Part shown: one piece after another, positions 44,273-53,814 of the stretch
How positions within the stretch are numbered: the stretch's first letter is position 1
How the letters are laid out: the number at the start of each line of letters is the position of its first letter
Origin: Piromyces finnis
Lineage: Eukaryota; Neocallimastigomycota; Neocallimastigomycetes; Neocallimastigales; Neocallimastigaceae
Reading direction: 5' to 3'
Assembly: GCA_002104945.1 (NCBI GenBank)
Contig: MCFH01000020.1
Span: 434,001-498,000, forward strand
DNA length: 64,000 nt
The notes under the pieces: model-generated
Seen by the model: only the letters and a program-made list of their open reading frames with translations
Database searches by the model: none
Told to the model about the DNA's origin: nothing
Program-made: the position numbers and the translations under genes

Positions 44273-45779
44273 CTAATTTAATATCATCATGTTTTTTATA
44301 TCAATACATTTTTATTTTTTATTGGGAAACAAACTTTATAACAATAGAAGAAAATCATTTAAGAGATAAACTAATTTTAGGATTTATAAATATGTAAGAA
44401 GTATGAAAAGTAGCTAGACTCTTTATCATATTCTTATTTTACCTTATAAAATAGAAAATAGAACATTAAATTGCAACTAATATTCTATTAATTGCATATA
44501 TTAGAAATTTTATAGGTGAAAATGTAAGGTTTCTTAATATAATTTTTTTTGAAAATATAAAGTTTATAATAATTTAAGAATAAATTTAAAAGTATAAAAG
44601 CAAATAAGAAAATGATAAGAAATATTAAAAGAATTGTTTAAGATTTAAAAGAAAATGAAATTTAAAATTAACTATGAAAAAAAGAAATCAAAAAAAAAAT
44701 CAAACCAGAAAAAAAAGTAGCAAAAGAATGAATAAAAAATGAGAATGCAGTTAAAAAAAAAAGGATATACTAAATTAAGTAAAAGAAAAATAAATAAATC
44801 GGATCATGAAGTTATGAAAAGGAAAAAAAAAATTAAAACTTTACTAATAAAAATATTTATAATTAAAAAAGAAAAATAGGTTTTATTTTGATATTTCCTA
44901 TATTGTTAAGAATTAAATAACAATATATATAATCCTTATACACTATCATAAAAGAAAAGTATTGGAAAATGAACGATTATAGCAATGGAATATATTAAAA
45001 ACTAATAATTACTTTAATTGCTAGTCAATTAAATATTTTTAATATATTCAACTGAATTTATTTTTAATTATTATAAAACACCAACGAAAGTAATAATAAT
45101 GAAAAAAAAAACATGGTCAAAATACTTCCTATAGCTAGTCTATATGGATTTTTTTTTCTTTTAATAATATTATTCTCTGAAGTTCATTATTGCTTTAAGT
45201 GTTATGCAAGAATAAAAAGGGGAAAGTAAAAAATTTCTAAGAAGATAAAAATATATTAAAGAATTATTAAAAAAAAAAAGGTTTAATATTAAAAATTTTT
45301 ACCTAAAAACACAATAATATTTAATTTTATTAATGCAAAAATAATTTTAATAATAATCATAATAATTAATAACAATATATTATAATATAATGAAAATTAT
45401 TTATAAATTATTTTATATCATATTTAATTTTTTTTTTTAAAAAAAAAAAGATATAATTAATATTTCTATAAAAAATATAAAATTTATATTATTTTAACTT
45501 AATTCATTTTAAATATTATTATCATTTATATATTTTTTTAAATCATCGTTACAAACATATTAATAAATCTTTATATATTATTTAATAATAATATAAATAA
45601 TAAAAAAAAAAGGAAATAAGTAATCATATTTTATAATATTATCTAATAATTACCTTTAATAATAATAAAAAGAGTAATTATTACAAATAAATCAATAACA
45701 ATAATAATAATAAAAAAAAAAAAAAAATAACAAAAATAACTTTCTTTTTTTCATTTTTTGTGTTATAAAGTATAAACAC

Positions 45780-45794
45780 ATTCTCTTATTCTAT
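45780..45794. repeat. 5' target-site duplication of the full-length LINE
   Basis: ATTCTCTTATTCTAT, perfectly repeated at 51523-51537 just after the LINE poly(A) tail. This fixes both element ends. Confidence 0.95.
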
Positions 45795-45918
45795 CCCTCT
45801 TGGGAACGTGCCTTCATTTATTTAATAAATGTAGTTTCTCAAGGGGGTCTACTCATGCTCATGGTACTGAGAGAGTAGAAAGAATTAAATCCAAGTATTG
45901 CGCAATGGATGCTTGGTG
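45795..45918 (+). repeat. LINE 5' monomer 1 (124 bp)
   Basis: First of two head-to-tail monomers. Three hairpins can be drawn: 45795-45847 (CCCTCTTGGGAA with TTCTCAAGGGGG, enclosing CATTTATT/AATAAATG), 45849-45878 (CTACTC...CTCA/TGAG...GAGTAG) and 45891-45916 (CCAAGTAT/ATGCTTGG). Confidence 0.9.
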
Positions 45919-46042
45919 CCCTCTTAGGAATGTGCCTTCATTTATTTAATAAATGTAATTTCTCAAGGGGGTCTACTCATGCTCATGGTACTGAGAGAGT
46001 AGAAAGAATTAAATCCAAGCATTGCGCAATGGATGCTTGGTT
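45919..46042 (+). repeat. LINE 5' monomer 2 (124 bp)
   Basis: Differs from monomer 1 at only a few positions. In the third hairpin the T of monomer 1 is C here (CCAAGCAT), turning a G-U pair into G-C and keeping the stem. The partial third unit continues the theme with GCTCATGGTACTGAG at 46072-46086. Confidence 0.9.
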
Positions 46043-46133
46043 AGTCTTTAAGGGAAAATTATTAAGACTAAGCTCATGGTACTGAGCGATTAAAAAACAT
46101 TTTATTCATCAAATTTAAGTATTTGATGAATAA
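46041..46133 (+). promoter_or_regulatory. Two more hairpins in the LINE leader
   Basis: TTAGTCTTTAA pairs with TTAAGACTAA (46041-46071). A perfect 13-bp stem TTATTCATCAAAT/ATTTGATGAATAA with a 6-nt loop lies at 46102-46133. With the monomers, these make an almost continuous series of stem-loops at the 5' end of the presumed full-length RNA. Function is unknown. Confidence 0.6.
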
Positions 46134-46685
46134 GTGAATGTTTGATTTTTCAGGTAAGTTTGTATAGTATTTAATTAGAAGAGTAATACATTTTGTTGCT
46201 GTATTTTTTCTTTTATTCATGTATTCATGTAGTACTACTCTTCTCTTGTAAGAATCCAATGTAGTCAACTTTAGCATTTGCATTGTACTTTTATATTCAT
46301 GTAGCTATTGTTGTATTGTTTCTTGTAAGAGACTGATTCACTCTACATCATGTAAAAATACTATTCACAAGCTTTCTGGTGTCGACATTCTTGATTCAAA
46401 TTTTTTACCAATTTAAATATTTAATGAAAAGTAAAGTCAAACAAGTTTAGTGTCAAAAAGCGAATCGAATTTACTAACAACAAACCAAAACTAGAATTTT
46501 TAAAGAAAATTTACAACTAGAATTCAAAAAAAAGAAACTTTAAACAAAGCATCGTAACAATTTTTGTACTATCCAGTACTTTTAAGAAGAGAGAGAGAGA
46601 CAGATTTTTTTCCATATACGTTATATTTGTAATTTTTATTAGTATTTATTTTATATTCAATATTTTTTAATTAGAATTTATTATC

Positions 46686-49600
46686 ATGTCAGTCCTTTAT
46701 ATTAAAGATAAGAATTATATCAGACGTGGTACCCGGTCTTATGGTATCCCCTTAGATGATATTCGCTCCTTCTTTATCCGTGGTATTCGATCATGGTCAG
46801 TAAATATGCTATGGGAAAAACTCGAGGTTATTCTAGAAGATAAATTTAATTCAGTTATTAGTGTTAAATATTTTCAAACTTTCAATGATCACTTTTTCTT
46901 AGTCAAGGTTCATGGTTCATCAAAAGATTGTATTAAAATCTTACACATGTTAAAGAAGAAACTTTCAGTTACCTCAATTTCCTTTTCAGCTCGTAGTAGA
47001 AGGAATCACAAATACACTTTTTCCACTCTCAAACGTAAAATTTTAGTTTCTAATAAACATCAACATTCTATTCAACAATCATTTCAACAATCAGTTCAAC
47101 AATCTCATCAACAATCCGATCTTCAACAAGATCTTCAACAGGATCTTCAACAAGTTTCCCATCATGAAAATATTCCAGATCTACAGCAAACACAATTTCA
47201 ATCTCAACATTCAACAATTAATTCTAATAGTTCTATCAACTCTGATAACAGTTCAATAGTTGATAGTTCTTCAGTTTCACAGCCATCTAGTAATAGTTCT
47301 ACTTATTCCTCTGATGCATCATCCATTAATAACGATGACTTTAATAATAATAATAATAGCAACGATTCTTCCTCATCCAACAAGCCTGATAACTTTTCTT
47401 TTTGTCTTAGTTGGAACACCAATGGGTGGAATCATGAAAAGAGGGATAGTATTAGCTATTTCACAGCTATTTTCAAACCATTATTCTTATGTTTCCAAGA
47501 AACTGGTAATGGTTCTGGTTCGAATACAGATTATCCTTGTCGTGTTACTTTGCGAAACTATAGACACTTTTTCAAGAAAGCTGACGAATCAGTTCCGGGA
47601 ATGAGAGGTTTATATTTAGGTTTTCACAATTCGTGTCAAGCCTCACTTGAAAACTTCTCTGGAAAGTATATTATTTCTATTTATACTTTTAGTCTCTGGA
47701 ATAGATTCAAATGCTCGATTGGAAATGTTTATATGCCTCATAGTCATCACAACATCTATGTTGATCATGCAAAGTTAGAAGTTCGCTTGTGGTTACAAAC
47801 TCATTCATCCCATCCATCGATTCTTGTTGGTGATTTTAATATGTCTAAAGTAAAATTATCCAACTGGTTATCAACTAATGGATTAGGAGATTGGGAAATT
47901 CTTCCGCTTAGAGGGTCTACTATCTCTTGGACTCGAGGTGATCAATCTTCCGACATTGACCATGCTCTTATCAATTCGAAGATGAAAGATCTTATTCACT
48001 CAGGATCATTTATAAATAATTTTTATCCTGTATCAGACCATAAGCCACTTCTTATTAATGGTAAAATTATTCCTATGGAAGATTTTTCTAATGACTTTAA
48101 CGTTCCTAAGAAAATTCTGAAATGGAATAGATTAAAATGTACTGAGGAAAAGGAATCTATTCTCAGTCATAATAAATTCCAAATACTTTCAGCAAAATTC
48201 AACGATCCTAATGCTTCTACAGATGAACTTTCCAAAGAATTTACTTCAACTGCTTTTTCAATTGCAGACGAGCTCAGTATTACCTCAGCAAATAATGTTA
48301 TAAAGTCTTCATTTCATATTTCACAACAAATTTTTAATCTCCAAAAAATCAAAATGAAGTTGTATAAGAGATTTAAAAAAGAAAGAATTTATGATATAGA
48401 TGAATTTATTAAAAGAATTAAAATCTACCGTAAGCTCATTGATTACATCCACAAAAGATGTAATGAATTTAGGAAGCAAGAATATCTTCATTGGATTAAA
48501 ACAGGATGTGAGTATATGAAGAGTCATAATCCTAAGAAGGCCTGGAAATGGATCAAAAAAACTGCAAAAATTGGAAAAGATTCTTTCTTTATTGCTCAAC
48601 CAATTAAAAACAAAAATGGAGAATTAGTTGTTGCTACGGAAGAACAACTAGATGTGTGGCATGATCATTTCGAAAATCTTGCATCAGATCCAAGTGGTGT
48701 AAGTCTTGATTTGGAGCATTGGTATGAAGAACCAACGAATAAACGTTTTTCACTTCCTATGCTTGATGAGTGGGATATCAACCAAGATATTAGTATTGAT
48801 GAAGTCAAGTCAGCTATCCTCTCTACTCCAAATTATAAAGCATCAGGTCCGGATGGTATTCCAATTGAATTTTACAAAGCATTAATTCCATCAAGTAATG
48901 ATTCTAATAATGCTACAGATAATAATTCTTCTGGTAATACTACTTCAGATAATGATGCTCATGGTTTAAATTTTATTCTTAAATTATTTAACCGTATTTG
49001 GGATGGAGATTTCCCCAACTCATGGAATGAATCCAGTATTGTTTCTATTCCTAAGAAGGGAGATTTGACAGATTGTGATAACTATCGAGGTATATCACTT
49101 ATCAATAATGGTATTAAGTTGATCTCCAAAATTGTCACCACTAGAATCTCAGAATATGGTCTAAAGAATAATTTCATTAGACCTGAACAATTTGGTTTTC
49201 GAAAAAAGGAAGAAAGTATCAGTCTTTTCATTTCAATCCAAGAAATATGCCGTAGACGTCAATTAGATAATAAAGAGACATATTTGGCCTTTTTAGATCT
49301 CAGGAAAGCATACGATTCAGTCCCAATCGGTAATATTCTCCATAAATTAGATTGTTTAGGAATCCGAGGTAAGAGTTTACAATTTATCAAAAATTTATAT
49401 TTAACATCTAAGGCTAATGTCAAATTAGATGGACAATTCTCGAAATCTTTTGATGTGAAGAAAGGAGTCCGTCAAGGTTGCCCTCTTTCTCCTATTCTCT
49501 TTAATCTCTTTATTAATGATATATTTAGAGAGTGCGAAGATCTAGGAGTCAGTTTAGGTGACACTCGATGCTGTGGTGGACTTTTTGCAGATGATATAGT

Positions 49601-51209
49601 TATTTGTGCTCCAACAAGAGGATGCTTAAAAAAGATGCTTAGAAGAGTTAATGAATGGGCACTGTATAATGAAATGGAATTTGGTATCCAGAAATGTTCA
49701 ACGATGGTGATTCGTCCTGAATCAATAGAAAATCAGAACAAGAGAGATCCAACATTTTACTTAGCAGGACAACCCATTCCAACTACTGATTGCTATACTT
49801 ATCTTGGTGTTCCATTTGATAAGAATCTGTCCCTTAAACCAGTAATTAAAGCTCTTAATAACAAGGTTTTGAAAGGACTTTTCTCAGTCAGTAAATTCTT
49901 AAGAAATCCTAATATTCCTATTCCTTTCAAAAAACTAGTACTTAACTCACAAGTGATTAGCAGAGTTTCATACTTTGCACCATTACTTGGATCCAACAAA
50001 GCTAGGTCTAGGATTGCTCAGAAGCATGTTAACAAAGGAATACGATGGGTTGCCGGAGTTCATAAAGCTGTATCGTTTATATCTTTATACTCTATCTCAA
50101 AAGATTTGAATATTCCTCCATTGTCAGCCAAATGTGCGTTAGCTCAGGTTAGATGTTTTAACAAATGGAAAAACTCAAATTGTATTATCTCACACCTTGT
50201 CAATTACATTCCTAAATTTAGAAAATACACGTGGTGCAAATCAAGTAGGACACTTGATAAAAAATTAAAGAAACATGGAGATGTTAAAGCAGTTAAAAAC
50301 TTTTATTGGAAAGATCTCAAAGGGAATTCAATCAAAGCGCAATATTATGATGATAATAAATTTATTGAAACTAAAGATTTTATTAAATTATGTTATGAGT
50401 ACCCAGAGTTTGCCTATGGCTTCTACTGGCTATTGAAAGCAAGAAGCGGATACAAGTTGGATGCTAGAGTTGCCAAAGCTGCCAAATTTGTTGATCCAGT
50501 TTGTCCTAACTACTGTCCATGTTGCAAGTGTGGAGATCAAAGTATTAAACATTGGTTATTAGATTGTCCAACATTTAGAGATATCCGTATTAAACATTAT
50601 GATTCCATAGTCCAGCTATTAAATTTTTTCAGTCAACGTAATTCCAATAGTCCTATCAATAATAATGAAATTGATAATATCAGTAGAGATAGTAATAACA
50701 TTAATAGTAATAGTAACAATAGTAGTAATAACAATAGTAATAGTAACAATAGTAATAGTAACAATAGTAATAATAACAATAATAGAAATAATAATATTAG
50801 TAATGATAGCAATAGTGAAGATAATAATTCTAATTTAGATAGTAATTTAGTTAATGATAGTAATAGTTCTAATAATCCGGTGAATATTAATGTGTATGAT
50901 TATTCTAGTGTGTGCAGTAAAATATTTAAATTCCTTCTTGGGGGAAGAAGTTTTAACAATATCAATTACAATTCAAGGGAATGGAAAGAACTTTGTAAGC
51001 GTCAGATTCAATCTGGTACTAATGAAGGAGCACCATTCTTGACGGTAACCGCGGAACTTCTAACCAAAATCATGCCTTTTGCTATTGGCCAGCAATGGTC
51101 AATGTTCAAAAGGTTTGAAGCAACATCCAAGAGCGTCAATGCTGAAGAAACAGTAAGACAGGCCAGGAGGGCCAGCGCAACCAATGGAGATCATAATTTT
51201 GTTCCATGA
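46686..51209 (+). CDS. LINE polyprotein: APE endonuclease, reverse transcriptase, zinc knuckle
   Basis: A single uninterrupted frame of 1,507 residues. Residues 1-120 are an unassigned N-terminal region. About 125-230 is a Gln/Ser/Asn-rich linker. About 235-460 is an apurinic-type endonuclease (SWNTNGW, CFQETG, ILVGDFNM near 380, SDHKPL near 450). About 690-1010 is the reverse transcriptase (KASGPDGIP, DNYRGISLIN, FLDLRKAYDSV, GVRQGCPLSPILFNLFI, active-site FADD near 967). About 1275-1300 is a Cys/His knuckle (CPCCKCGDQSIKHWLLDC), then an Asn-repeat linker and a conserved C-terminal segment. The endonuclease nicks the target and the RT copies the RNA from the nick. All catalytic motifs are intact, so the element may be active. 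Codon use is richer in G+C than the surroundings. Confidence 0.96.
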   Translation: MSVLYIKDKNYIRRGTRSYGIPLDDIRSFFIRGIRSWSVNMLWEKLEVILEDKFNSVISVKYFQTFNDHFFLVKVHGSSKDCIKILHMLKKKLSVTSISFSARSRRNHKYTFSTLKRKILVSNKHQHSIQQSFQQSVQQSHQQSDLQQDLQQDLQQVSHHENIPDLQQTQFQSQHSTINSNSSINSDNSSIVDSSSVSQPSSNSSTYSSDASSINNDDFNNNNNSNDSSSSNKPDNFSFCLSWNTNGWNHEKRDSISYFTAIFKPLFLCFQETGNGSGSNTDYPCRVTLRNYRHFFKKADESVPGMRGLYLGFHNSCQASLENFSGKYIISIYTFSLWNRFKCSIGNVYMPHSHHNIYVDHAKLEVRLWLQTHSSHPSILVGDFNMSKVKLSNWLSTNGLGDWEILPLRGSTISWTRGDQSSDIDHALINSKMKDLIHSGSFINNFYPVSDHKPLLINGKIIPMEDFSNDFNVPKKILKWNRLKCTEEKESILSHNKFQILSAKFNDPNASTDELSKEFTSTAFSIADELSITSANNVIKSSFHISQQIFNLQKIKMKLYKRFKKERIYDIDEFIKRIKIYRKLIDYIHKRCNEFRKQEYLHWIKTGCEYMKSHNPKKAWKWIKKTAKIGKDSFFIAQPIKNKNGELVVATEEQLDVWHDHFENLASDPSGVSLDLEHWYEEPTNKRFSLPMLDEWDINQDISIDEVKSAILSTPNYKASGPDGIPIEFYKALIPSSNDSNNATDNNSSGNTTSDNDAHGLNFILKLFNRIWDGDFPNSWNESSIVSIPKKGDLTDCDNYRGISLINNGIKLISKIVTTRISEYGLKNNFIRPEQFGFRKKEESISLFISIQEICRRRQLDNKETYLAFLDLRKAYDSVPIGNILHKLDCLGIRGKSLQFIKNLYLTSKANVKLDGQFSKSFDVKKGVRQGCPLSPILFNLFINDIFRECEDLGVSLGDTRCCGGLFADDIVICAPTRGCLKKMLRRVNEWALYNEMEFGIQKCSTMVIRPESIENQNKRDPTFYLAGQPIPTTDCYTYLGVPFDKNLSLKPVIKALNNKVLKGLFSVSKFLRNPNIPIPFKKLVLNSQVISRVSYFAPLLGSNKARSRIAQKHVNKGIRWVAGVHKAVSFISLYSISKDLNIPPLSAKCALAQVRCFNKWKNSNCIISHLVNYIPKFRKYTWCKSSRTLDKKLKKHGDVKAVKNFYWKDLKGNSIKAQYYDDNKFIETKDFIKLCYEYPEFAYGFYWLLKARSGYKLDARVAKAAKFVDPVCPNYCPCCKCGDQSIKHWLLDCPTFRDIRIKHYDSIVQLLNFFSQRNSNSPINNNEIDNISRDSNNINSNSNNSSNNNSNSNNSNSNNSNNNNNRNNNISNDSNSEDNNSNLDSNLVNDSNSSNNPVNINVYDYSSVCSKIFKFLLGGRSFNNINYNSREWKELCKRQIQSGTNEGAPFLTVTAELLTKIMPFAIGQQWSMFKRFEATSKSVNAEETVRQARRASATNGDHNFVP

Positions 51210-51460
51210 CAAAATTTTGATCTTTGGCTCGGTGTCCCATTGGAAGTCAAATACAATTATTATACTTTAGTATGATAGTGGCTTTCTTACTTTAATTAAA
51301 ATTACTAGAATACATTATACCCAATTTTTATTCATTTGTGTTTATTTAAACATATTTTTTTTATTTTTATTATTTTTAATTATTTATTACATGTATTATA
51401 ATTTTAATTAAATTAATAATAAAGTTTAAAATATTTGATGCCGTTAAAAAAAAAAAAAAA

Positions 51461-51522
<62 letters not shown>

Positions 51523-51525
<3 letters not shown>

Positions 51526-51537
51526 CTCTTATTCTAT
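51523..51537. repeat. 3' target-site duplication of the full-length LINE
   Basis: Second copy of ATTCTCTTATTCTAT. It is itself part of the reverse-transcriptase coding sequence of the older LINE that was the target. Confidence 0.95.
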
Positions 51538-51630
51538 TTAATCTCTTCATCAACGATATATTAAATAAATGTGAAAGGCTTGGTGTTAGCTTAGGAAATA
51601 AATGTTGTTTTGGTGGCCTTTTTGCTGATG

Positions 51631-51639
51631 ACATTGTTC
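51631..51639. repeat. 5' target duplication of the truncated LINE copy
   Basis: ACATTGTTC, repeated at 52014-52022 after the copy's poly(A). Confidence 0.88.
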
Positions 51640-51980
51640 TGTGGTCAATGTTCAAAAGGTTTGAAGCAACATCCAAGAGCGTCAATGCTGAAGAAACAGT
51701 AAGACAGGCCAGGAGGGCCAGCGCAACCAATGGAGATCATAATTTTGTTCCATGACAAAATTTTGATCTTTGGCTCGGTGTCCCATTGGAAGTCAAATAC
51801 AATTATTATACTTTAGTATGATAGTGGCTTTCTTACTTTAATTAAAATTACTAGAATACATTATACCCAATTTTTATTCATTTGTGTTTATTTAAACATA
51901 TTTTTTTTATATTTAATTTTTTTATTACATGTATTATAATTTTAATTAAATTAATAATAAAGTTTAAAATATTTGATGCC

Positions 51981-52013
<33 letters not shown>
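51640..52013 (+). mobile_element. 5'-truncated LINE copy nested in the dead LINE
   Basis: From 51642 it matches the last ~350 bp of the full-length element (from 51096), including the end of the ORF, the 3' UTR and a poly(A) tail of about 30. It differs only by a small indel near 51910. Two extra bases (TG) lie at the 5' junction. Removing it plus one copy of the 9-bp duplication restores the dead LINE frame FADDIVRIAPSKK. Confidence 0.93.
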
Positions 52014-52015
<2 letters not shown>

Positions 52016-52022
52016 ATTGTTC
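52014..52022. repeat. 3' target duplication of the truncated LINE copy
   Basis: ACATTGTTC immediately after the poly(A) tail; see 51631-51639. Confidence 0.88.
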
Positions 52023-52471
52023 GGATTGCTCCTAGCAAGAAGAACCTTCAAAAGATGCTTAATCTAGTTCTTGATTGGGCTAATTTAAATGAAATGTCTT
52101 TTGGAATAAACAAGTGTGTAACTATTGTTGTTAAACCTATCAACTTTAATAAATCCCCTAGTTATGTAGATCCAACATTTGACATCAGTATGTACTCGAT
52201 TCCAAAGGTTTCCTGCGATATCTATTTTGGAATTCCTTTCGACGATGATCTTTCTCTGACACCGATTCTAACATGTACAAAAAAGTTCAAAAATCTTTAT
52301 TCTCTTTCGAGAGCTTTCTTTATCAGTCATTCATTCCTATATTTTAAGTAAAGTCTTTTACTATGCTCTATTACTTGGTTTTAACAAAATTAGAACTCGC
52401 AGAGTCTCCAATCTCTTATCAATGTTTTATGGAGGTGTCAATAGCTTTCACAATAAAAGTTGGAATAACAA

Positions 52472-52517
52472 GAATTCTTAAATCCCTTGTAAGAGTATAT
52501 AGGGGATTTAAGAATTC
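52472..52517. repeat. 15-bp perfect inverted repeat
   Basis: GAATTCTTAAATCCC (52472-52486) and its reverse complement (52503-52517) around a 16-nt loop. The right arm looks native to the LINE (compare GATTTGAATATTCC in the intact copy). The left arm appears to be an inverted duplicate. Confidence 0.85.
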
Positions 52518-52928
52518 CAACACATTCAGGTATTTGTACTGCGTAACAAGTGAAATGCTTTGTTAAATGGAGAAAGTCAAATTGTGTATTATTGAAGATC
52601 TCGTCCGATCTATTCCTTCCATGTCTCATTACTCTTGGGCCAAGGAATCTTGTTCTCACTACATAAGAAACTTTTGAAAATAAATATTAAAAGTACTAAA
52701 GATATTAGAAAACATTATTGAAATAATAGTATCCTAAATAATGGAAGTAAAGCCCTCAGATATACTAACAACAAATTCCTTAATTCAAATCGCCTAATGC
52801 ATATCGGTCTCAACAAACCTCACTTAAATTTAGGAATTACCTGGATTATTCGTATTCGATGCGGTTATGAAAATACCACCCGAATTGCTATTGCCAGTAA
52901 TAGAGTTTCACCTAACTGCCTTCGTGTC

Positions 52929-52964
52929 TATCCATAGCATTAATTGATCGGGTTCTTACTAATG
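52929..52964. repeat. 36-bp patch identical to a phosphatase exon
   Basis: Identical over 36 bases, same orientation, to 19088-19123 inside the PP2C gene. It replaces the CxxC half of the LINE zinc knuckle. Confidence 0.92.
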
Positions 52965-53150
52965 ATGAACAATCTTTTTATCCTTAAATTTTAGAATGTT
53001 CTGCATTCTCTGAATACAGAACTTCTTCACTTAGCTTTCTTGACGATTTTTTTTTATCCTTTTTCACAATAAATACAATAATCAATTCATCACTTATTTA
53101 CTCCCTGAAATGGAAGTAAGAAAAATAATATATAACTATATTTTTACGTA

Positions 53151-53510
53151 GCTTATGATGTGCTACAAATCGATAAGGCGGAACAAAGACATTTGAATGA
53201 ACAGCTTTACAGTTCATCGGCGGGGTCTCATGTTCCATAGGTAGAGGATCTCGAGGATTTTCTTACTAAAACAATCCCTATCATTAGTAGCTCAATGAAG
53301 CTACCTTTTGATAGGTTTAGTGAGACACCTAACGTAATCAAGAGCACCGGCATCGTACTGATATGGCAAAGGAGCATACCTAATAATCCGTACATAGGGT
53401 TCAATGTTAGAATTTCTTCGAATGAAAAACATTATGAGCTCATGAGAGAGTTTAGTGGACATCACACTATCCTACCTGATGTTAATTTTCTTTTTTATTT
53501 AATTTATTAG
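53151..53510 (+). pseudogene. Unrecognised coding remnant with one stop
   Basis: A frame of about 119 codons with a single in-frame TAG near 53239. It starts around AYDVLQIDKAEQRHL and ends PDVNFLFYLIY before a TAG. Base composition is much closer to coding DNA than to the flanks. Internal ATG at 53295 gives a 71-residue open stretch (DRFSETPNVIKSTGIVLIWQ). No family is recognised. It lies between two LINE remnants, so it may belong to another mobile element or be a captured gene fragment. Confidence 0.45.
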
Positions 53511-53814
53511 GTAGGGACCAATTCTATACAGTACGAATTGCAGAGTTCATTGAACTTTTATGCAACTTTAATGATTATTCTATTTATATATATATATGTT
53601 TTATTATTTTTTATTTATTATTTATTATATCAATAGGTATTATCACCTAATATAAAGTAATATTTCAAATTAAATAAATAAATATAAGAAGAAGAAGAAG
53701 TGTATTCTCTTCCTAGTCTATATATAAAAAAAAAAGTACAAACAAATTTTAATATCTAATACCATGTTAATACTCTAGATAAAAAATTAATGTAAATACA
53801 AATGTATTTTTTTT

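Larger units (their letters stand above)
33472..45779. other. Gene desert, about 12.3 kb
   Basis: No spliced or intact ORF can be defended here. It is extremely AT-rich with dense oligo-A/T runs. It contains an (AAAT)n repeat, a poly(A)-only insertion with duplicated flanks, and two distinctly more complex islands, all entered separately. A 65-codon frame at 43372-43569 is Lys-rich and not convincing. Confidence 0.6.
45795..51522 (+). mobile_element. Full-length LINE-type (non-LTR) retrotransposon
   Basis: A complete 5.73-kb element defined by perfect 15-bp target duplications. Order: two 124-bp 5' monomers and a partial third, a structured leader to 46685, a single intact ORF (46686-51209), a 3' UTR of about 235 bp ending GATGCCGTT, and a tail of about 75 A with one T. 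It has no terminal repeats or integrase; the endonuclease plus reverse transcriptase architecture is that of APE-type LINEs. Intact coding capacity and identical flanks indicate recent insertion. The target is the reverse-transcriptase region of an older, diverged relative. Confidence 0.95.
51523..53113 (+). pseudogene. Dead, diverged LINE relative (host of the nested insertions)
   Basis: Decayed reverse-transcriptase and C-terminal sequence in pieces: ILFNLFINDILNKCERLGVSLGN...FADDIV (51531-51639), interrupted by a younger insertion, then IAPSKKNLQKMLN, QVKCFVKWRKSNC, LGITWIIRIRCGYENTTR and ILECSAFSEYR to about 53113, with several stops and frameshifts. Clearly homologous to, but diverged from, the full-length LINE nearby. 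The 5' part is absent. It also contains an inverted duplication at 52472-52517 and a foreign 36-bp patch at 52929-52964. Confidence 0.9.

Noticed and set aside
45795-46042. Hammerhead or HDV-type ribozyme in the 5' monomers
   Set aside because: ACTGAGAGAGTAGAAA loosely recalls a hammerhead core, but the required CUGANGA/GAAA arrangement and stems are not met. Kept only as something to test.
46074-46283. Minus-strand 69-codon frame in the LINE leader
   Set aside because: It overlaps the structured 5' region of the LINE and the hairpins explain its composition. No family is recognised.
51413-51730. Minus-strand frame with a poly-Phe run
   Set aside because: It is antisense to the LINE poly(A) tail and the nested copy.
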